DNA of 64,000 bases from Pseudofrankia inefficax (GTDB taxonomy: Bacteria > Actinomycetota > Actinomycetes > Frankiales > Frankiaceae), in the NCBI RefSeq assembly GCF_000166135.1, contig NC_014666.1:4340001-4404000 (forward strand). Reading direction: 5' to 3'. The position numbers and the translations under genes are program-made. The notes under the pieces were generated by a model. That model was not told where the DNA came from, made no database searches, and saw nothing but the letters and a program-made list of their open reading frames with translations. Shown piece after piece: positions 61,355 to 64,000 of this stretch (position 1 is its first letter; each line of letters starts with the position of its first letter).

Positions 61355-62848
61355 ATGAGCACCCTTCCTCCCGAGCAGCTTCGCGAGCTCGCACGGGTCT
61401 ACCGAGACCTGGTGCGGGCGCCGCAGCTGCTCAATCGCGCGCGCATGGATCCGACCAGGCAGCCGCAGATCGCGCATGTCTCCGACGCGGCGGCGTACTG
61501 GCAGGCGGTGAACGAATATCTCTCGGACAGCGGGGACGTCGGCCTGCGGGACCGCATTCTGGAATGTGCGCGCGCAGACTACCCGGTCAACCCCTTGTTC
61601 GGGCCGGCGACGGACGGCCAGGTCGGGCAGTCGTGGAGAACCGGCGGCCGTTTCGACTCTGACACGCCGTCCGGACTGTCCGCGTTCGGCTTCATAATAG
61701 GGCTCGACGCCGAGAGTTACGGCTCCCGCGACACGGTTTCCCAACGCGTGCTGCGGGACGGTCTGGAGAAGATCTTCCGGAAGGCTCTGCGCGACGCTGG
61801 GATCGCGGAGGGACCGCTTCAGGACCAGGACCGGGGGGACGGATTCCTGGGCGTGGTCTCGTCTTCGGCGGTTCCGGTGGAGCGAGTCGTCCAGGACTTC
61901 GTGAACCGGCTTCGTGCGGCCCTCCGGTTCCACAACCACGGGCAGGACGGCAAGGGACGGATCCGGCTGCGCCTCGCGCTCCATCAGGGATATGTCATCC
62001 CTGACCGAACCGGCTGGGCAGGGACGCCCATTGTGGAATGCGCCCGCCTTCTGGACGCGGACCAGCTGCGTGCGGCGCTGAGGCAGGACCCCGAGATCGA
62101 CCTCGTGCTCATCGCGTCCGACGAGCTGTATCAGTCGGTGATCAAGCAGGGCTTCGACGGGATCGACCCGCGCGTGTACCGCAGGGTGGAGGTCGTCGAA
62201 AAGGAGTTCCGCTCCACTGCCTGGTTGTCCATCCCTGAGCGCGGGATCAGTGGAGTCAGGTCTGGCAGCGACAATCAGGCCGCCGGCCAGCCCGGAGCCT
62301 CGCCAGGTCATGGCGCAGGAGGCCCGGCCGCGGAACCGGCGGTGAAGTCGAGGCGGCCCGCACCCGAGCCTCAGATCGCGCGGAAGGCGAACAACGACAA
62401 ACGAGGGGACTTCCTCATCTCGGCTGCCCCGGACGATGACGGCTGGGGTGGCTGGATTGCCTGGTACCTGAAAGGGGAGGGCTACACCGTCCGGCTGGAC
62501 TCCTGGGATCTGCACGGGGGGGACAAGACGGTCGAAGCGCTGGACGTCGCGGTGAGGTCCTTCGATCGGACGATCGCCGTTCTGTCGCCGGGCTACCTCG
62601 CTTCATCCGAGGTACGGGCGGCCTGGCAACACGCGTGGATGGAAGATCCGAATGGCCTCGAACGCACACTGATCCCGGTCCGGGTCGCGTGGTGTGAGCC
62701 GGCGGGCCTGCTACGCGGTATTCGCTACATCGATCTGGTCGGTCTCGATGAAGCGGAGGCGAAAAAGCACCTCAAGGAGCAGATCCGCCGCTCGGTCACC
62801 GGCAACGGGCGCCCCACGGAACAGCCGCCGTTCCCCGGACGCCGCTAA
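61355..62848 (+). CDS. EAD1 - nucleotidyl-cyclase-like - TIR protein
   Basis: A 497-residue three-domain protein. Residues 3-84 are EAD1. Residues about 109-295 resemble a class III nucleotidyl cyclase: D118 in IIGLDAESYG, D162 in QDRGDGFLG, RIRLRLALHQGYVIPD (202-217) and VECARLLDADQL. Residues 296-349 are a flexible Gly/Ala/Pro linker. Residues 350-482 are a TIR domain (GDFLISAAPDDDGWGGWIAW, GYTVRLDSWDLHGGDK, RTIAVLSPGYLASSEV, RTLIPVRVAW). The usual catalytic Glu position before W424 reads Ala. Inference: infection- or stress-triggered signalling protein whose cyclase and TIR modules make or sense nucleotide signals; not previously recognised by me as a named system. Confidence 0.85.
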   Translation: MSTLPPEQLRELARVYRDLVRAPQLLNRARMDPTRQPQIAHVSDAAAYWQAVNEYLSDSGDVGLRDRILECARADYPVNPLFGPATDGQVGQSWRTGGRFDSDTPSGLSAFGFIIGLDAESYGSRDTVSQRVLRDGLEKIFRKALRDAGIAEGPLQDQDRGDGFLGVVSSSAVPVERVVQDFVNRLRAALRFHNHGQDGKGRIRLRLALHQGYVIPDRTGWAGTPIVECARLLDADQLRAALRQDPEIDLVLIASDELYQSVIKQGFDGIDPRVYRRVEVVEKEFRSTAWLSIPERGISGVRSGSDNQAAGQPGASPGHGAGGPAAEPAVKSRRPAPEPQIARKANNDKRGDFLISAAPDDDGWGGWIAWYLKGEGYTVRLDSWDLHGGDKTVEALDVAVRSFDRTIAVLSPGYLASSEVRAAWQHAWMEDPNGLERTLIPVRVAWCEPAGLLRGIRYIDLVGLDEAEAKKHLKEQIRRSVTGNGRPTEQPPFPGRR

Positions 62849-62860
62849 GATCCGGCCCGG

Positions 62861-64000
62861 TCAGCTGACCGCCGCCGCGGCCGCCCGGCCGGCGGCGCGG
62901 CCGGAGAAGAGGCAGCCGCCTAGGAAGGTGCCTTCCAGCGCGCGGTAGCCGTGGACGCCCCCGCCGCCGAAACCCGCGACCTCGCCCGCGGCATACAGAC
63001 CTGGCATGGCGTCCCGCCCGTTCGGGCGCATGACCTGGCTGTCGAGATTCGTCTCCAGGCCGCCGAGGGTCTTGCGGGTCAGCAGGTGCAGCTTCACGGC
63101 GATCAGCGGGCCGGCCTTGGGGTCGAGCATTCTGTGTGGCGTCGCGACGCGGATGAGCTTGTCTCCCCGGTAGCGCCGGGCGCCGCGCAGGGCGGCGATC
63201 TGCAGGTCCTTCGTGTACGGGTTGGCCATTTCCCGGTCGCGGGCCAGGACCTGGCGTTCGACGTCCTCATGACGCAGCAGCGGCGTCGGCGTGAGCGCGT
63301 TCATCCCGTCGACGAGGGAGCGCAGGTCGTCGCGGACGACGAAGTCGACGCCGTGCTTCTTGAACGCCTCGACCGGGCCCGGAGCGCCCTCACCGAAACG
63401 GCGCCGCAGCAGCAGGCGGATGTCCTTCCCGGTCAGGTCCGGGTTCTGCTCGGAGCCGGAGAGCGCGAACTCCTTCTCGATGATCTTCTGCGTCAGGATG
63501 AACCAGGTGTAGTCGTAGCCGGTGCGCTGGATGTGGGCGAGCGTGCCGAGCGTGTCGAAACCGGGGAACAGCGGCGGCGGAAGCAACGCGCCGGTCGCGT
63601 CGAACCAGAGCGACGACGGCCCGGGCAGGATGCGGATGCCGTGGCCCGGCCAGATCGGGTCCCAGTTGGTGATGCCCTCCGTGTAGTGCCACATCCGGTC
63701 GCGGTTCACGACGCTCGCGCCGGCGGTCTCGCTGATCGCGAGCATCCGGCCGTCGACGTGGGCCGGGACCCCGGTGAGCATGTGTTTCGGCGGCTCGCCG
63801 AGCCGCCGCGGCCAGTTGGCCCTGACCAGTTCCTGGTTGCCGCCGATCCCGCCCGAGGTGACGATCACGGCCTGCGCCCGCAGGGAGAACTCACCGACGC
63901 CGGTGCGGGATGACGCGTGGCCGCGCGCGGTGCCGGTGGTCTCCAGCACGGTGCCGTGCACGCCGTCGACCTGCCCGGCCGTCACCGCCAGCCCGTCCAC
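62861..64000 (-). CDS. FAD-binding dehydrogenase (KstD-like), partial
   Basis: The gene runs off the right edge; 379 C-terminal residues are visible. It belongs to the succinate-dehydrogenase/ketosteroid-dehydrogenase FAD_binding_2 family: AVIVTSGGIGGNQELVRANW, ADGRML-like VDGRMLAISETAGASVVNRD, and the C-terminal flavin loop DAMPGLYAAGEVAGFGGGGV with GTFLGGCLFSGRAAG. Such FAD-binding dehydrogenases desaturate steroids or related substrates. The N-terminal Rossmann GxGxxG lies outside the window. It is convergent with the TIR gene, with a 12-bp gap. Confidence 0.9.
   Translation of the reverse strand: MDGLAVTAGQVDGVHGTVLETTGTARGHASSRTGVGEFSLRAQAVIVTSGGIGGNQELVRANWPRRLGEPPKHMLTGVPAHVDGRMLAISETAGASVVNRDRMWHYTEGITNWDPIWPGHGIRILPGPSSLWFDATGALLPPPLFPGFDTLGTLAHIQRTGYDYTWFILTQKIIEKEFALSGSEQNPDLTGKDIRLLLRRRFGEGAPGPVEAFKKHGVDFVVRDDLRSLVDGMNALTPTPLLRHEDVERQVLARDREMANPYTKDLQIAALRGARRYRGDKLIRVATPHRMLDPKAGPLIAVKLHLLTRKTLGGLETNLDSQVMRPNGRDAMPGLYAAGEVAGFGGGGVHGYRALEGTFLGGCLFSGRAAGRAAAAAVS

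Overview
The window is chromosomal DNA from a very GC-rich, Gram-positive-type actinomycete, most likely a member of the Frankiales (Frankia or a close relative). This is inferred from base composition, the frequent GTG starts with AGGAGG-like ribosome sites, F420-type oxidoreductases, the Rv2228c-Rv2230c-like gene order and the TIR/NB-ARC/TPR-type remnants. No 16S rRNA or other phylogenetic marker was found to settle the genus. No rRNA, tRNA, CRISPR array, complete insertion sequence or phage was recognised.

Layout. 1-4.1 kb: a Lon-substrate-domain protein, a small proline-rich protein, and a conserved actinobacterial block (RNase H/phosphatase fusion, zinc-ribbon coiled-coil protein, Nif3-like protein). 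4.1-14.3 kb: a secreted-type metallopeptidase with propeller-like repeats, a TetR/epimerase operon with two perfect operator palindromes, a PLP decarboxylase, an MMPL transporter, and an isochorismatase divergent from a GlxA-type AraC regulator. 14.3-18.7 kb: a visibly AT-richer, gene-poor island. It holds an intact two-gene unit (420 aa and 120 aa proteins sharing a short F-x-G-x-T-x-F-x-N-R-P motif) flanked by wreckage of AAA/PD-(D/E)XK, TPR and TIR genes. 18.7-23.5 kb: a TetR regulator with a perfect operator facing two SnoaL-like proteins, a lipoprotein and a hydroxyacid dehydrogenase; then a VOC protein and a small secreted protein. 23.6-25.3 kb: an anti-phage dCTP deaminase (AvcD-type). 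25.6-29.3 kb: zinc-ribbon protein, LLM oxidoreductase, alpha/beta hydrolase, ankyrin protein.

29.5-37.8 kb: a complete C-P lyase locus, phnF divergent from phnGHIJKL-DUF1045-phnMN, with a perfect candidate PhnF operator, heavy translational coupling and a strong terminator. It should convert phosphonates to phosphoribosyl phosphate; no phosphonate ABC transporter lies in the window. 38-54 kb: MFS exporter coupled to its TetR, an OYE-family reductase, small membrane protein, serine hydrolase, threonine aldolase, peptide deformylase, a TrkA-N/RyR membrane protein, methylmalonyl-CoA epimerase, S-adenosylmethionine synthetase, flavin/F420-type proteins, a broken ketosynthase remnant, a quinone-reductase-like enzyme and a DyP peroxidase.

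54-61 kb: tandem-DUF427 protein, acyl-CoA ligase, divergent cupin and amidohydrolase genes sharing a palindrome, a MarR regulator, GNAT and cupin genes. 61-62.9 kb: the most striking unit, a stand-alone EAD1 (effector-associated domain 1) protein followed 15 bp later by an EAD1-cyclase-like-TIR protein, which looks like a compact immune/conflict system. The window ends inside a KstD-like FAD dehydrogenase. Five full copies and one half copy of a roughly 78-bp inverted-repeat element are dispersed in intergenic DNA.
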